From: Deferrisomatales bacterium
Lineage (GTDB): Bacteria; Desulfobacterota; Deferrisomatia; Deferrisomatales; Deferrisomataceae
Length of the DNA stretch: 56,342 bases
Assembly (NCBI GenBank): GCA_024277875.1
Contig: JAJRUI010000131.1
Span: forward strand, 1 to 56,342
Reading direction: 5' to 3'
This document shows positions 35,734 through 44,204 of the stretch, piece after piece. Position 1 is the stretch's first letter. Each line of letters opens with the position of its first letter. Made by a program: the position numbers and the translations under genes. The notes beneath the pieces were generated by a model. It ran no database searches and was not told the origin of the DNA. It saw nothing but the letters and a program-made list of their open reading frames with translations.

Positions 35734-37896
35734 GTGAACGACAACGGCATCAACCACGCCGAGCGGGCGCGGTCCCTCGCGTTCCTGCTCGAGTCGGCCG
35801 CCCAGGTCCTCGGGACCGAGGACGCCGCCCTGGGCACGTGGCTCGTCCGGCTGAAACACCTGGCGGTGGCCGGAGACGGCACGCTCCGGGTGGCTGTGGC
35901 CGGCACGGTCAAGAGCGGCAAGAGCACCCTGGTGAACGCCCTGGTGGGCCGGGACGTGCTCAAACGGGGCGCCGGCATCATCACGTCCCTGGTCACCCGG
36001 GTGCGGGCCGGGCCGGAGCCGGCCGCCCGGATCCTCCTGAAGGGGTGGAACGAGGTCAACCGCGAGGTGGCCGACGCAGCCCTGTTCCTGGGCGCGAGCC
36101 CGGAAGGAACGGCGCCGGACCTGCGCAGCGGGGAGGACCGGGCCCGCATGGCCGGCGTGCTGGCCGAACTCGGGGACGACGCGTTCGGGGAGGGCGGGTT
36201 CTTCGACAAGAACGTGGCCCTGCTGCGGGCGTACCTGGACGGGTACGAGCGGGTGTCCCCGCTCCTGGAGGACGAGCCCACGGAACTGGTCCTGGGCCCG
36301 GACGCGTTCTCCCGGCACCGGGAGTTCGCCGGTGCCGACGCCCTGGCCGTGTACGTGGACGACCTGACCCTGGAGTTGCCGGGCCTGCCGTTTTCGGGGG
36401 ACGTCGAGATCGGGGACTGCCAGGGGTACGACTCGCCCAACCCCCGGCACATGGAAAAGGTCCAGGAGTACCTGCTCGAATCCCACCTGGTGCTGTACGT
36501 GGTGTCGAGCCGGGTGGGCCTCAGGGAGGCGGACCTGAGGTTCCTGCGGGACATCAAGGCCCTGGGGCTCGCGGACACCACCCGGTTCGTACTCAACGCC
36601 GACCTGGGGGAACTGGAGTCGGCCGGGGAACTGGTCGAGATGGGGCACGCCGTCTCGGCGCAGGTGGCGGCCCTCGTGCCCGCCCCAGGACCGGTGTACA
36701 CCGTGTCCGCCCTGCGGGCGCTGCTGGAGGCCCGGGCCCGCAACGGAGAGGAACTGGGCCGGAAGGACCGGCTGCTCCTGGAGTTGTGGGCCGAGTCCCC
36801 GGCTGCCGAGGTGGACGCGTACGACCGGTTCCTGGAGTGGCTGGCCGCCGAGGTGGACCGGGGCAGGCAGGAGCGCCTGCGCGCGGTGCGCGAGGACGCG
36901 GCCCGGCGGGCGGCGGGCGCCCTGCGCAGCCGGGTGGAGGCCGCCCTGGTGCTGCTGGATCGCCGGGCCGAGGACCTGTCGGCCGAACGGGCGGCCCTGG
37001 ACGAAGCCCGCAGCCGGGTGGAGCGCACCCTGGCCGGGTTCGGGGAGGGCTTGCGGTCGGTGGCCGGCCGGCTGCGCACCGACCTGTTCGCAGCGGTGGA
37101 CCGGGTGTTCCATCCGCCGGGAGGCGTCCTGGCCGAGGAGGTGATCCGGGCCGTGGCCGCCCTGGAGCCTTCCGCGGACGCCCTGGAGCCGAAGGACCGC
37201 AAGCGGATCGACCGCCAGATGTCCCGGATCTACCAGGAGATGAAGACCGCGTTCCACCAGTACAAGGTAGAGGAGGTGAACCCCCGGGCCGTGGAACAGA
37301 TCCGGCGGATCTGGGCGGAGACCACCGAAGCCCTGGGAAAGGCCGCCCGCGGGCCGGCCGACCTGCTGGTGGCCAGTGTGGAGGGGTACCGGGCCGAAGC
37401 GGCCCGGTACGGGGTGGCGGTGCCGCCCCTGGATCTGCCCGACCTGGACCCGTCCATCGGCCGGCGGGTGATCCCCCTGTTCTCGTCGGTGGCCTACGCG
37501 CCGGCCGACCACACGGTGGACCGGGCCCTGGCGTTCGCGTCCCAGTGGACCCGCAAGCTGGCCACCGGCTGGACCCGGCGGCTCCTGGGCCGGGCCGAGC
37601 GCAAGGGGTTCGTGGCGTCCCTGCTGGAAGACGGCGTCGCAGCGGTACGGGAACTCCTGGACGAAGAGGTCCGCTCGAACCTGCTCAACTACAACGAGCA
37701 GCTCAAGTACCAGGTGCTCGGGCCCGGGCTGGAAGCCCTGGTGGACGCGTGGGCCGACGCGTACCGGGAGACCGTGGAGGCCCTGGTGCTCGATCTCGGG
37801 GCCCTGTCCGAGCGGCTCGAACGCGAGGGATCCGGCCAGGCCGACCTGGAGCCGCGGCTCAGGGGGATCCTGGATGCCCTCGAACCCCTGTCCTGA
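35734..37896 (+). CDS. Bacterial dynamin-like large GTPase
   Basis: 720 residues from GTG at 35734. The GTPase domain has GTVKSGKSTLVNAL (P-loop/G1, about 57-70), TSLVTRVRAG (G2 Thr in switch I), DCQGYDSP (G3 DxxG) and LNADLGELES in the G4 position, where the usual TKxD is changed to NADL. After about 380 the protein is mostly helical with charged coiled-coil-like stretches and an amphipathic segment near 560-620 (WTRKLATGWTRRLLG), fitting the stalk and membrane-contact parts of dynamins. It probably binds and remodels membranes or responds to membrane stress. Its end overlaps the radical-SAM gene by 23 bp. Confidence 0.8.
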   Translation: MNDNGINHAERARSLAFLLESAAQVLGTEDAALGTWLVRLKHLAVAGDGTLRVAVAGTVKSGKSTLVNALVGRDVLKRGAGIITSLVTRVRAGPEPAARILLKGWNEVNREVADAALFLGASPEGTAPDLRSGEDRARMAGVLAELGDDAFGEGGFFDKNVALLRAYLDGYERVSPLLEDEPTELVLGPDAFSRHREFAGADALAVYVDDLTLELPGLPFSGDVEIGDCQGYDSPNPRHMEKVQEYLLESHLVLYVVSSRVGLREADLRFLRDIKALGLADTTRFVLNADLGELESAGELVEMGHAVSAQVAALVPAPGPVYTVSALRALLEARARNGEELGRKDRLLLELWAESPAAEVDAYDRFLEWLAAEVDRGRQERLRAVREDAARRAAGALRSRVEAALVLLDRRAEDLSAERAALDEARSRVERTLAGFGEGLRSVAGRLRTDLFAAVDRVFHPPGGVLAEEVIRAVAALEPSADALEPKDRKRIDRQMSRIYQEMKTAFHQYKVEEVNPRAVEQIRRIWAETTEALGKAARGPADLLVASVEGYRAEAARYGVAVPPLDLPDLDPSIGRRVIPLFSSVAYAPADHTVDRALAFASQWTRKLATGWTRRLLGRAERKGFVASLLEDGVAAVRELLDEEVRSNLLNYNEQLKYQVLGPGLEALVDAWADAYRETVEALVLDLGALSERLEREGSGQADLEPRLRGILDALEPLS

Positions 37897-38758
37897 ACCG
37901 TACCCCTCGGCCGGCCGGTACTGGCGGGCCCGGTACGGGCAGCGCGTCCAGCGGGTCAGCCTGGACGCCGGGTTCTCGTGTCCCAACCTGGACGGCACCA
38001 AGGGCACGGCCGGGTGCGCGTTCTGCGACCCGGCCTCGTTCAGCCCCAGCGCGGGGGATCCCCGCCCCGTGGCGGCCCAGCTGGACGCCGGGATCGCCCG
38101 GTTGCGCCGCCGTGGCATCCGCCTCGCCGCGGCCTACTTCCAGCCCAACACCAACACCCACGCCCCCCTGGAGCGCCTGGCCGCCGTGTGGGACGCGGCA
38201 GCAGCCCGGCCCGAGGTGGTGGTCCTGTGCGTGGGCACCCGGCCCGACAGCGTGCCCGACCCGGTGCTGGACCTGCTGGCGTCCTACGCGGACCGGTTCG
38301 AGACCTGGCTCGAACTCGGGCTGCAGAGCGCCCACGACCGCACCCTGGAGCGGCTGGGGCGGGGGCACGACGCCCGGGCGTTCGCCGATGCGAGCCGCCG
38401 GGCGCGCCGGCGGGGCCTCCTGGTGTGCGCCCACGTGATCCTCGGCTTGCCCGGAGAGGGGCCGGCCGACGAGCGCGTGACGGCCGACCGGCTGGCCGGG
38501 TGGGGCGTGGACGGCGTCAAGCTCCACCAGCTCGCGGTGGTGTCGGGAACCGGGTTGGAGGCGGCGTGGCGGCGGGGGGAACTGGCCGTGCTGGACGAAC
38601 AGCGGTACGCTGCCCGGGCTGCCGCGTTCCTGTCCCGGTTGCCCCGGTCCACGGTGGTCCACCGGCTGGCGGGGGACACCCGGGGCGGCCGGCTTTTGGC
38701 GCCCCGGTTCGACAAGGGCCGGGTGCTCCGGGCGATCCGGGACCGGCTGGGGGGGTAG
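37874..38758 (+). CDS. Radical SAM protein of the YhcC/YtqA (TIGR01212) family
   Basis: 294 residues. The cluster-binding motif is CPNLDGTKGTAGCAFC with C36, C48 and C51, the wide spacing typical for this family rather than CxxxCxxC. FQPNTNTHAPLERL, ELGLQSAHDRTLERLGRGHD and HVILGLPGEG are further family landmarks. The biochemical role of YhcC/YtqA is not firmly known. The start overlaps the GTPase gene, so the two are likely translated from one message. A hairpin-plus-A-run follows. Confidence 0.88.
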   Translation: MPSNPCPEPYPSAGRYWRARYGQRVQRVSLDAGFSCPNLDGTKGTAGCAFCDPASFSPSAGDPRPVAAQLDAGIARLRRRGIRLAAAYFQPNTNTHAPLERLAAVWDAAAARPEVVVLCVGTRPDSVPDPVLDLLASYADRFETWLELGLQSAHDRTLERLGRGHDARAFADASRRARRRGLLVCAHVILGLPGEGPADERVTADRLAGWGVDGVKLHQLAVVSGTGLEAAWRRGELAVLDEQRYAARAAAFLSRLPRSTVVHRLAGDTRGGRLLAPRFDKGRVLRAIRDRLGG

Positions 38759-38762
38759 ATCG

Positions 38763-38791
38763 AAAAAAGCCGGCCCCGGGAAGGGGCCGGC
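38763..38791 (-). terminator. Rho-independent terminator of the tRNA-Arg transcript
   Basis: On the minus strand a 9-bp stem GCCGGCCCC / GGGGCCGGC (38791-38783 and 38777-38769) with a five-base loop is followed by six T (38768-38763). It begins eight bases past the tRNA 3' end. Read on the plus strand it may also stop the radical-SAM transcript. Confidence 0.85.
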
Positions 38792-38798
38792 CGGCGGC

Positions 38799-38875
38799 TG
38801 GTGGGCGAGGCGGGATTCGAACCCACGGCCTCTGGTTCCGGAGACCAGCGCTCTATCCAGCTGAGCTACTCGCCC
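38799..38875 (-). tRNA. tRNA-Arg, anticodon CCG
   Basis: A complete 77-nt cloverleaf on the minus strand: acceptor GGGCGAG/CTCGCCC, D arm GCTC-AGCTGGATA-GAGC, anticodon arm CTGGT-CTCCGGA-ACCAG with CCG in the loop, and T arm with GTTCGAATC. The 3' CCA is encoded (38801-38799). It reads CGG arginine codons, which are very frequent in this GC-rich window. Confidence 0.95.
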
Positions 38876-38889
38876 GAAGAAGGACGCAG

Positions 38890-38918
38890 AGTTAAGCACA
38901 CCCGCTACGGGATTGCAA
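38890..38918 (-). promoter_or_regulatory. Candidate promoter of the tRNA-Arg gene
   Basis: On the minus strand TTGCAA (38918-38913), 17-bp spacer and TTAACT (38895-38890), 15 bp before the mature 5' end. Confidence 0.5.
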
Positions 38919-38961
38919 CCCCGGCCGGCTGATTTCAGGCCCGGGCGAAACGGAGAACGTC

Positions 38962-40965
38962 ATGAAGAAGCCGGTGAAGATCCTGGTGGGCCTTGCAGCG
39001 GTCGTGATCGTCGTGGTGGGCGCCGCTGTCCTGGGCGCCAGGCTGTACCTGACCAAGGACCGGGTCCTCGGGTGGGTGGTCCCCCCCCTGGAGGCCAGGC
39101 TCCACCGCAAGGTCGTGGTGGCGGACGCCGGAGGCGGGCTGACCGGCCTGTACCTGGACGGCCTGGACGTGCGGCCCGAGGGCGCTCCCGAGCCCCTGGT
39201 CGCCGTGGACCGGCTGAGGGTCCGGTGGAACCTGTGGGCCCTCCTGGCCGGACGGGTCGAGATCCTGGAGGTCCGGCTGGTGGCGCCCCGGATCCACGTG
39301 GTCCGGCTGGCCGACGGCCGGCTCGACATCGACGACCTGCTGGCCCCGGCCGGCGCCGCCGGGCAGGCGGCCGAGCCGCCGGGCCCGTCCGGGACCCCGT
39401 CCGCCGGGGCCGGCGGCGGCCTGGACCTGGTGGTCGCCCTGTTCGCCCTGGAGAACGGCCGGGTGGCGTTCGAGGACCGGGCCGCGGTCCCTCCCCGCAC
39501 CTGGGTGCTGGACGACATCGACTCCACCGTGAGCGGGTTCAGCCTGGACCGGCCGGTGGCGTTCACCCTGTCCGCGCTCCTGCCCGGCGGCCGGGAGGCG
39601 CGGTTCCGGTCCGAGGGCGAGGTGAACCTCGCAACGGGTGACCTGTCGGCCAAGCTGTGGGTGGACCCGGTGTCCCTCGTGTCCCTGAACCCGCTCCTGG
39701 GGCCGGACCCGGTGTTCTCCGGGGGGATCGCCGAGCTGGACGCCTCGGTGTCGGGCCGCCTGGAAGGCGAGGTCCGGGCCGAAGGCGGGGCCCGGGTGGC
39801 CGGGCTCCGACTCGGGGCCGGGGACCGGGCCGGGGAGGCGGGCGACGTGGAGGCGCGGTTCAAGGCGACCTACGACCCGGGGCAGGGCGTCGCGACCCTG
39901 GCGGGGCTGGACGTCACCGCCGCCGGCCAGGAACTGCACGTGGAGGGCCGGGCCGAGCGCCTGGAGGACCGGCCGCAGATCACGTTCTCCCTCACCTCGC
40001 CGCGGCTCCAGGCGGACCCCCTTCTGGCCCTGCTGCCCGGGGAAGAAGCCGGAGCGCCGGCTGGAAGGGACGAACCCCGGGCGGACGAAACCGGGCCGGA
40101 GACCGTGTCCGCCCCGGCCGTGGACGTCACCGGCGACATCGCGGTGGACCGGCTCGAAGCCGGGGGCGCCGTGCTCGAAACGGTGCGCGCCCACGTGGAA
40201 CTCGACCACGGGCAACTGCGGCTCGATCCGGTGTCGGCCGTGGTGTACGGCGGCGACCTGGACGCGGGGGTGACGGCCGATCTCGGCCGGCCCGGCCCGC
40301 CGTTCACGGCCCGGGCCTCCCTGGCCGGCACCCGCGTGGGCAAGCTCCTGGCCGGCCTCGACCCGAAGCTCGCCGGCGTGCTCACGGGCGACCTGTCGGC
40401 CACCGTGGACGCGGAGGGCTCGGGGGGGGACCTGGACGCGTTGAACGCGACGGTACAGGCCGAGGTCCAGGACGGCAAACTGGTGGAACACCCCCTCGTC
40501 GGGGAGTTCTCCCGCCTGTTCGGGACGCGGGACCTGGAGAAGGTCGCGTTCTACAGCCTGGCCGTGGACGCTGCAGCCGAGGACGGCCGGGCCCGGGTGA
40601 AGCGGCTCGTGCTGCGGGGCAAGGACATCCAGGCCACCGGCACGGGCACGGTGGGCCTCACGGGAGACCGGCCCCTGGACCTGCGGCTCGCCGTGGCCGT
40701 TCCCCGGCGGTTGACCGCGAAGCTGGTGAAGAACCCGGTGGTGCTGGACGCGGTGACCGACGACCAGGGGTGGTCGCGCCTGCCGCTGCTGCTGCAGGGA
40801 ACCGCGGCTGCGCCGCGGTACGCCCTGGACGCGAAAAGGCTGGCGCAGCTCGCGGCCAAGCCCCTGCAGGACCGGGCCGAGAAGCTCCTGGGTGACAAGG
40901 TGCCCGGAGGGGGAGAGGTGAAAAAGCTGATCGAGAAACTGCCCGGCACCCCGTTCGGAAACTGA
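38962..40965 (+). CDS. AsmA-family inner-membrane-anchored protein
   Basis: 667 residues. One N-terminal membrane helix (about 5-28, KILVGLAAVVIVVVGAAVLG) is followed by a long beta-rich periplasmic part of the AsmA/YicH/TamB type: VVPPLEARLHRKVVVADAGGGLTGLYLDGLDV near the start and repeated GRARVKRLVLRGKDIQATGTGTVGL-like strands near the end. Low-complexity Pro/Ala/Gly linkers occur at about 133-150 and 355-385. Such proteins are thought to carry or bridge lipids between inner and outer membranes. The neighbouring lptFG genes, on the other strand, also serve the outer membrane. Confidence 0.8.
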   Translation: MKKPVKILVGLAAVVIVVVGAAVLGARLYLTKDRVLGWVVPPLEARLHRKVVVADAGGGLTGLYLDGLDVRPEGAPEPLVAVDRLRVRWNLWALLAGRVEILEVRLVAPRIHVVRLADGRLDIDDLLAPAGAAGQAAEPPGPSGTPSAGAGGGLDLVVALFALENGRVAFEDRAAVPPRTWVLDDIDSTVSGFSLDRPVAFTLSALLPGGREARFRSEGEVNLATGDLSAKLWVDPVSLVSLNPLLGPDPVFSGGIAELDASVSGRLEGEVRAEGGARVAGLRLGAGDRAGEAGDVEARFKATYDPGQGVATLAGLDVTAAGQELHVEGRAERLEDRPQITFSLTSPRLQADPLLALLPGEEAGAPAGRDEPRADETGPETVSAPAVDVTGDIAVDRLEAGGAVLETVRAHVELDHGQLRLDPVSAVVYGGDLDAGVTADLGRPGPPFTARASLAGTRVGKLLAGLDPKLAGVLTGDLSATVDAEGSGGDLDALNATVQAEVQDGKLVEHPLVGEFSRLFGTRDLEKVAFYSLAVDAAAEDGRARVKRLVLRGKDIQATGTGTVGLTGDRPLDLRLAVAVPRRLTAKLVKNPVVLDAVTDDQGWSRLPLLLQGTAAAPRYALDAKRLAQLAAKPLQDRAEKLLGDKVPGGGEVKKLIEKLPGTPFGN

Positions 40966-41206
40966 GGGCGGAGCGGGTCTCTTTCAGTTGTAGAGAACAA
41001 CGAAAGTTCTGCCGGTTTCTCTCTTTTTTGGGGCTGTTCGGGGTGGGCCCGGTGGAGCAGGGGCCAGTGAGGAGGCGCCAAGGAGGTGATGCCATCCTTG
41101 GAGAAGCCCCCCCAGGACCCTGCGGGGCCCGACAACGGTGTGAAAGGAACGTTGCTGGATCCCGGTGCCTTGGGCGGCGGCGGGCCTGGGGTTCAGGAAC
41201 CAGATT

Positions 41207-42292
41207 TCAGTTAGCCCCCCGCTCGGCCCGGACCAGGAGCCCCACGCCCACGGCCGCGAACACCAGGTTCCCCGCCCACGCCGCCACGGGCGGCGGGAGC
41301 GCACCGGTCTTGCCCAGGGACAGGCCGAGGCCCACCACCAGCCAGTACGCGAACCCCAGGCCCACGCCCCACACCAGCGCCACGGCCACGCCCCCCTTGC
41401 GCCCGCCACCCCGGATCCCGAACGGGAACGCCAGGAGCGGCATCAGCACGCTCACGAACGGCATGCTGGTCTTGGCCCACAGCCCCACCTCCAGGTTCCG
41501 GGCGTCCAACCCCTGGGCCCGGCGCTTGCGCACCCGGTCGCGCAGCTCCCACCAGGACAGCTCGTCCGGCCGGCTTCGGCCCAGGGTCAGATCCTCGGGC
41601 GTCACGTCGATCGGCAGGGCCGTGTCCCGGAGCACCTCGGTGGTGAACCGGCCGTCCGGGCCGAACACGCGCAGTTGGGCTTCTGCGGCCCGCCACTTCT
41701 CGCCGTCCCACCGGGCAGACGGCGCGTCCAGCCGCTCCTCCAGGCGTCCGCCGGCCAGCCGGGCCACGCTCACCCCCTGCAGGGTGCCGTCCCCGGCGAG
41801 CCGGGCCACGTGGACCAGCCGGTCGCCGGACCGGACCCACAGATCCTCCCGCTTGACCAGGGTGTTTCGGGGTTTGCCCTTGATCCGCACGTGCTTGACC
41901 TCGTTGTGCAGGGCCATTCCCCGGGGCGCCAGGAACTCCTGGGTGGGTGCCGCCACCGCGGCCACGGCCAGGCCGCCCAGGAGGAACGGCCGGGCGAGCC
42001 GGGCCAGGGACAGGCCGCTGCTGCGCAGGGCGGTGATCTCCCCGTGCCGCGACAGGAGCACCAGGGAGACCAGGGTCGCCAGCAGGCACGCCATCGGGGC
42101 CGCCTGCACCGCGATCCACGGCAGCTTGGCCGCGAACAGCACCACCACGTCCCATGCCTCCGGCTCGTATTTGAGCAGGAGCCGGAGCTTCTCGAAGAAC
42201 TCGATCAGCACGAACAGTCCCAGGAAGGTGCCGAACACGAGCGCGAACATCGCGCCGAACCGGCCGGCCAGGTACCGGTCGATCACCTTCAC
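41207..42292 (-). CDS. lptG: LPS export ABC transporter permease LptG
   Basis: 361 residues from GTG at 42292, which overlaps the lptF stop by four bases. VIDRYLAGRFGAMFALVFGTFLGLFVLIEFFEKL at the N-terminus and three C-terminal helices (SMPFVSVLMPLLAFPFGIRG and following) frame a periplasmic jellyroll domain. This is the LptF/LptG layout: six helices with a central beta domain. With LptF and the LptB ATPase it extracts LPS from the inner membrane. Longer in-frame stretches upstream lie within lptF. It implies a Gram-negative, LPS-bearing cell. Confidence 0.92.
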   Translation of the reverse strand: MKVIDRYLAGRFGAMFALVFGTFLGLFVLIEFFEKLRLLLKYEPEAWDVVVLFAAKLPWIAVQAAPMACLLATLVSLVLLSRHGEITALRSSGLSLARLARPFLLGGLAVAAVAAPTQEFLAPRGMALHNEVKHVRIKGKPRNTLVKREDLWVRSGDRLVHVARLAGDGTLQGVSVARLAGGRLEERLDAPSARWDGEKWRAAEAQLRVFGPDGRFTTEVLRDTALPIDVTPEDLTLGRSRPDELSWWELRDRVRKRRAQGLDARNLEVGLWAKTSMPFVSVLMPLLAFPFGIRGGGRKGGVAVALVWGVGLGFAYWLVVGLGLSLGKTGALPPPVAAWAGNLVFAAVGVGLLVRAERGAN

Positions 42293-43443
42293 GGCGCCTC
42301 CCCCCGCCCCGGCCGCAGCCGGGAACGCACCCGCGCGGCCCACCGGGCCGCGGCCTCCTCGAACGCCAGGGGCGCCTCGCGGCTCTTCCTGCGGTACGCG
42401 TACACGGCCGCGGCCCCCAGGGCCAGGTTCGGGAGCCACATGGCCGCCTCAGGGGGCAGGGCGCCCCGCTTGCCCAGGGTCCTGCCGGTGGTCAGCAGGG
42501 CGTAGTACGCCAGCAGCACCAGCAGGCACAGGACGACCCCCCGGCTGCGGCCGGAGCGGGAGTGGTGCAGGCCCAGGGAAGCCCCGAGCAGCCCGAACAC
42601 CAGGCACGCCGCCGGCACGGCCAGGCGGCCGTGGAGTTCCATGCGCGCGTCCCGCCGGCCCGCGAGGGCCGCACGCACCACCGTTGTCGTGGGCTGCTCC
42701 GTCACCTCCGGGGCCCACGTCCGGGTCGGCAGCGGCACGGTCAGGTCGTAGCGCTCGAACCGGAGGCGCCGGTAGGGCTTGCCCGGACCGCCGAACTGGT
42801 GCATCTCCCCGTCGGTCAGGGCGAGTTCCAGGCCGCTGCCCCTGGGGGCCAGCCGGCCCTCCCGGGCCAGGATCCACACGTCCCCCCCGTCCTGTCGGAG
42901 CCGGATGAACACGTCACCGAGCACGCCGGTCTTCCGGTCGGTCCGGTCCGCGTACACCGTGATGCCCCGGGCCACTTCGGTGAACACCCCGGCCTCGGTG
43001 GCCAGGTCGATCCGGTTGCGGAACGACGCGTACAGCACCTCCTGGAACGCCCGGGCGGCCCGGGGCTGTGCCCAGAGGGTCGTGGCGCCGGTGACCAGCA
43101 TCACGGCCACGGACAGGGCGGCCACCGGCCGCAGGTTCTGGGCCAGGCTCAGCCCGCACGCCCGCATCACCACCACCTCGCTGTCCGCGCTCAGCCGGCC
43201 CATGGCCAGGAGAACGGCCAGCAGCAGGCTCACCGGCAGGAGCACCGGGAACAGGGCGGGCAGGGCCAGGGCCAGCAGGCGGAGCACGTCCCCGAGGGGC
43301 GCGCCCCGTGCGATCACCAGGTCCGACAGAAGGAACAGCCGGTGCATCATGAGCACGAACGAGAACACCACCAGGGACAGCACCAGGGTGGGCAGGCACT
43401 CGGTCAGGACGTACCGGTCGAGGACGCGCATGGGCGCCAGCAT
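42289..43443 (-). CDS. lptF: LPS export ABC transporter permease LptF
   Basis: 384 residues from ATG at 43443; ATG at 43431 (MRVLDRYVLTE) is an equally good start and closer to the family N-terminus. LSADSEVVVMRACGLS is the coupling helix region typical of LptF/LptG (the S-E-x-x-x-x-R-A-x-G-x-S motif). The periplasmic domain lies between about 120 and 260. It pairs with lptG through a four-base overlap. A divergent deoC starts 86 bp away. Confidence 0.93.
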   Translation of the reverse strand: MLAPMRVLDRYVLTECLPTLVLSLVVFSFVLMMHRLFLLSDLVIARGAPLGDVLRLLALALPALFPVLLPVSLLLAVLLAMGRLSADSEVVVMRACGLSLAQNLRPVAALSVAVMLVTGATTLWAQPRAARAFQEVLYASFRNRIDLATEAGVFTEVARGITVYADRTDRKTGVLGDVFIRLRQDGGDVWILAREGRLAPRGSGLELALTDGEMHQFGGPGKPYRRLRFERYDLTVPLPTRTWAPEVTEQPTTTVVRAALAGRRDARMELHGRLAVPAACLVFGLLGASLGLHHSRSGRSRGVVLCLLVLLAYYALLTTGRTLGKRGALPPEAAMWLPNLALGAAAVYAYRRKSREAPLAFEEAAARWAARVRSRLRPGRGEAP

Positions 43444-43472
43444 ACCCCACGGCAGGGGCGGCGAGAACCCGC

Positions 43473-43501
43473 TTGAGCGTCCAGGGGGCGGGTGGTACGG
43501 T
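43473..43501 (+). promoter_or_regulatory. Candidate promoter for deoC
   Basis: TTGAGC (43473-43478), 17-bp spacer, TACGGT (43496-43501), 28 bp before the deoC ATG. The -10 element is poor. Confidence 0.35.
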
Positions 43502-43529
43502 GGGGAGCCGGGGGGACCGGGAGAGGACG

Positions 43530-44204
43530 ATGACCTGGGACGAGATCGCGGCCACCATCGAGAGCACCCTGCTGGGCGCCACCACCACGGCGGCGGACGT
43601 GGCCGCCCTGTGCCGGGAGGCGGTCGAGGCCGGTTTCTTCGGGGTGTGCGTGGCGCCGTGCCGGGTGGCCGACGCGGTGGACGCCGTGGCCGGAACCGGC
43701 GTGCGCGTGGTGAGCGTGGCCGGGTTTCCCCTGGGCACCCAGACCACCCGGGCCAAGGTGCGCGAGGTGGCCGAGCTGTTCGAGCGGGGCGCCCACGAAG
43801 TGGACCTGGTGCTGAACCTGGGCTGGTTCCTGGACGGGCGGTTGACGCCCGTGTCCAAGGAGGTCCGGGAGGCCCGCGCCGCAGCCGGCAGCGGGGTGCT
43901 CAAGGTGATCGTGGAGACCGGTGCCCTGACGCCGGGCCAGGCCCGGGAGGCCGCCGCCCTGGCCCTGGGGGCTGGCGCCGACTTCCTCAAGACCTCCACC
44001 GGGTTCGGCCCGGCCGGCGCCCGGATCCCGGACGTCCGCCTCCTGCGCCAGGTGGCCGGGAGCCGGTGCGGGGTCAAGGCGGCCGGGGGGATCCGGTCCT
44101 ACGACCAGGTGGCGGGCCTGCTGGCCGCGGGTGCCGACCGCATCGGAACGTCGGCCGCCGGCGCGATCCGCCGGGAGGCGCTGGCCCGGGAGCCGGCCGG
44201 CTAA
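43530..44204 (+). CDS. deoC: Deoxyribose-phosphate aldolase
   Basis: 224 residues, normal size. Class I aldolase barrel with the Schiff-base lysine in DFLKTSTGFG (K154) and the second lysine in CGVKAAGGI (K183). VDLVLNLGWFLDG and VIVETGAL are family motifs. It splits 2-deoxyribose-5-phosphate into acetaldehyde and glyceraldehyde-3-phosphate, linking nucleoside breakdown (see the purine nucleoside phosphorylase at 50281) to central metabolism. GAGAGGACG precedes the ATG. Its TAA overlaps the TAG of the convergent gene. Confidence 0.94.
   Translation: MTWDEIAATIESTLLGATTTAADVAALCREAVEAGFFGVCVAPCRVADAVDAVAGTGVRVVSVAGFPLGTQTTRAKVREVAELFERGAHEVDLVLNLGWFLDGRLTPVSKEVREARAAAGSGVLKVIVETGALTPGQAREAAALALGAGADFLKTSTGFGPAGARIPDVRLLRQVAGSRCGVKAAGGIRSYDQVAGLLAAGADRIGTSAAGAIRREALAREPAG

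Noticed and set aside
41089-41214. A real small protein gene downstream of the asmA-like gene
   Set aside because: The SD-like AGGAGG is only two bases from the ATG, the product is low-complexity Gly/Pro, and it overlaps the lptG 3' end; it is kept only as an observation.
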